A stretch of DNA of 7,626 nt from an uncultured bacterium (lineage in GTDB: Bacteria; Hydrogenedentota; Hydrogenedentia; Hydrogenedentales; JAEUWI01): the NCBI GenBank assembly GCA_937895305.1, contig CALAXS010000051.1, positions 1 to 7,626 on the forward strand, given 5' to 3'. Positions 7,401-7,626 of this stretch are shown piece after piece. A program made the translations under genes and the position numbers. The notes under the pieces are model-generated. The model saw nothing but the letters and a program-made list of their open reading frames with translations. It did not search any database and was not told where the DNA came from. Every line of letters starts with the position of its first letter. Positions within the stretch are counted from its first letter, which is position 1.

Positions 7401-7626
7401 GACGAGTGCAGAGAATCCCCTCACAGCACGGGTCATGGTCAACCGGCTCTGGCAGCACCTCTTCGGGGTAGGTATCGTTTCATCCGTGGACAATTTTGGT
7501 GTGCTGGGCCAGGTACCGAGTCACCCCGAATTGTTGGACCATCTGGCGATGCAGTTTACCGAGAAGGGTTGGTCCATCAAGTCCACTATCAAAAATATGG
7601 TTATGTCCAAAACCTACCGTATGAGC
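4456..7626 (+). CDS. Secreted PSCyt1/DUF1549/DUF1553 multidomain cytochrome c protein (3' partial)
   Basis: The 1057 visible codons have no stop and run off the window end. The GTG start gives a signal peptide (one Lys, hydrophobic core, likely cut after ALG at residue 26), so the protein is exported. A planctomycete-type cytochrome c domain follows (about 36-125), with CFKCH (49-53) for haem attachment and M103 in EMPP as a possible axial ligand. The DUF1549/PSCyt2 domain (about 174-395) carries a second CxxCH, CARCH at 361-365, followed by EHKFDAI. Two related beta-rich segments occupy about 461-602 and 684-831. The DUF1553/PSD1 domain starts around 930 (RGNHKTPADRV, NPLTARVMVNRLWQHLFG) and is cut at the edge, probably losing one to two hundred residues. 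The exact substrate and electron partner are unknown. In such genomes these proteins often neighbour DUF1501 proteins, sulfatases or glycan-degrading enzymes, but none is visible here. Domain assignment is secure; function is not. Confidence 0.95.
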   Translation, partial: MSALLKSTFFSGLVVMISLVPPLALGSELDEASLTFFETQVRPILAEHCFKCHGPEKQKGELRLDHIDYILKGGDTGPALIAGDAEASKLVEAIRYENVDFEMPPKNKLPDSAIATLTRWVTLGAPWPEEALPGGKTSEKKPFDLAARKEKHWAWQPVHDVSVPEVANPAWGENSIDQFILAKLEQAGLSPAAEADRGVLIRRVYFDLIGLPPTSEEIDAFIADTNPGAYEAMVDRLLASPGFGERWARHWLDLVRYAETFGHEQDFPVRHAWRYRDYVIRALNDDVPYDQFVREHIAGDQLENPRIHPEEGYNESILATGFWFMHQATHAPVDVLQDDADRIDNQIDVLGKAFLGMTVACARCHEHKFDAISERDYYALAGYLQSSRQDFAYLDQHGKIEKQRADIMQFMDEGRTEIQGAAKELPVRDARIGDYLEATHEVLHGTRQPDDDNEGLRPDILFSDFESGHFDLWQTEGDAFGDAPQGAHKNQKGVNNFQGKLFANSYSGNDKHKGQVNSPAFIIERPFITFYIGGGNHEGETCINLNVNGETVLSKTGRNNEHFYFESWDVRPYLGMRAEIEVVDAHDGDWGHVMVDHIVFSENVYPWPIARSLASVARERDLDVNILNQWLWVAQDQAARDVDHPLYAWRDMEYAANEKNAFKKHRDALVNRITKNDALAEGDVVFETFDDGDYAGWYAEGQAFTTAPSGGNDLVVDHQLKVPLQGTAHSGLIARNLQGVLRSKTFTLSHNNIHLKLAGQGAQVRLVIQGYQLRIDTGLLFGGTLFDVNHGDRLLWHNMSQDLSKFKGKEAYLEFIDDGDGWIAVDEIRFSNANPPALGHDLVAHLLKPDGSNWCNSRSRLAKRYALVANEAVNALANGTMDRTHRPLLNWLLQHNLVPLGEIQTALNQFVQTHEEMNQQLAKPIRALAITDGSPVDAFRYVRGNHKTPADRVQRHFLEAITTDMHPDFSDSSGRLALAQEMTSAENPLTARVMVNRLWQHLFGVGIVSSVDNFGVLGQVPSHPELLDHLAMQFTEKGWSIKSTIKNMVMSKTYRMS

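Overview
The window looks like ordinary chromosome from a Gram-negative bacterium of moderate GC. An LptF/LptG-type permease implies an LPS-bearing outer membrane. A secreted cytochrome with the PSCyt1/DUF1549 (PSCyt2)/DUF1553 (PSD1) architecture is a family expanded in Planctomycetota, Verrucomicrobiota, Lentisphaerota and related or similar-living phyla such as Hydrogenedentota and Acidobacteriota. I cannot fix the phylum from this window.

Layout: 1-206 is a non-coding leader. cysS (207-1607, +) and hemL (1619-2902, +) follow as a tight pair with an 11-nt gap, in which the hemL ribosome binding site overlaps the cysS stop codon. Positions 2903-3232 form a gene-free stretch. It holds three perfect hairpin palindromes and, at 3141-3236, a second slightly diverged copy of the last 96 bases of the hemL region (original at 2817-2912), including the last hemL codons and stop. 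A permease gene of the LptF/LptG family (3233-4339, -) converges on hemL, and its stop codon lies inside the duplicated copy. A 116-nt divergent intergenic region separates it from a large gene (4456 to beyond 7626, +) for an exported multidomain c-type cytochrome. That gene begins with GTG and runs off the window end, so 1057 codons are visible.

The genes are not one pathway. CysRS charges tRNA-Cys. HemL makes 5-aminolevulinate for tetrapyrrole synthesis. The permease is part of the LPS export machinery. The cytochrome has two CxxCH haem-attachment sites and would consume haem, but a functional link to hemL is only a loose inference.

The points most worth a second look are the duplicated hemL tail, whose differences from the intact copy are mostly synonymous; the paired hairpins with a shared core next to it; and two related beta-rich insertions inside the cytochrome. 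I saw no CRISPR array, transposase, tRNA, rRNA, defence system or phage gene.
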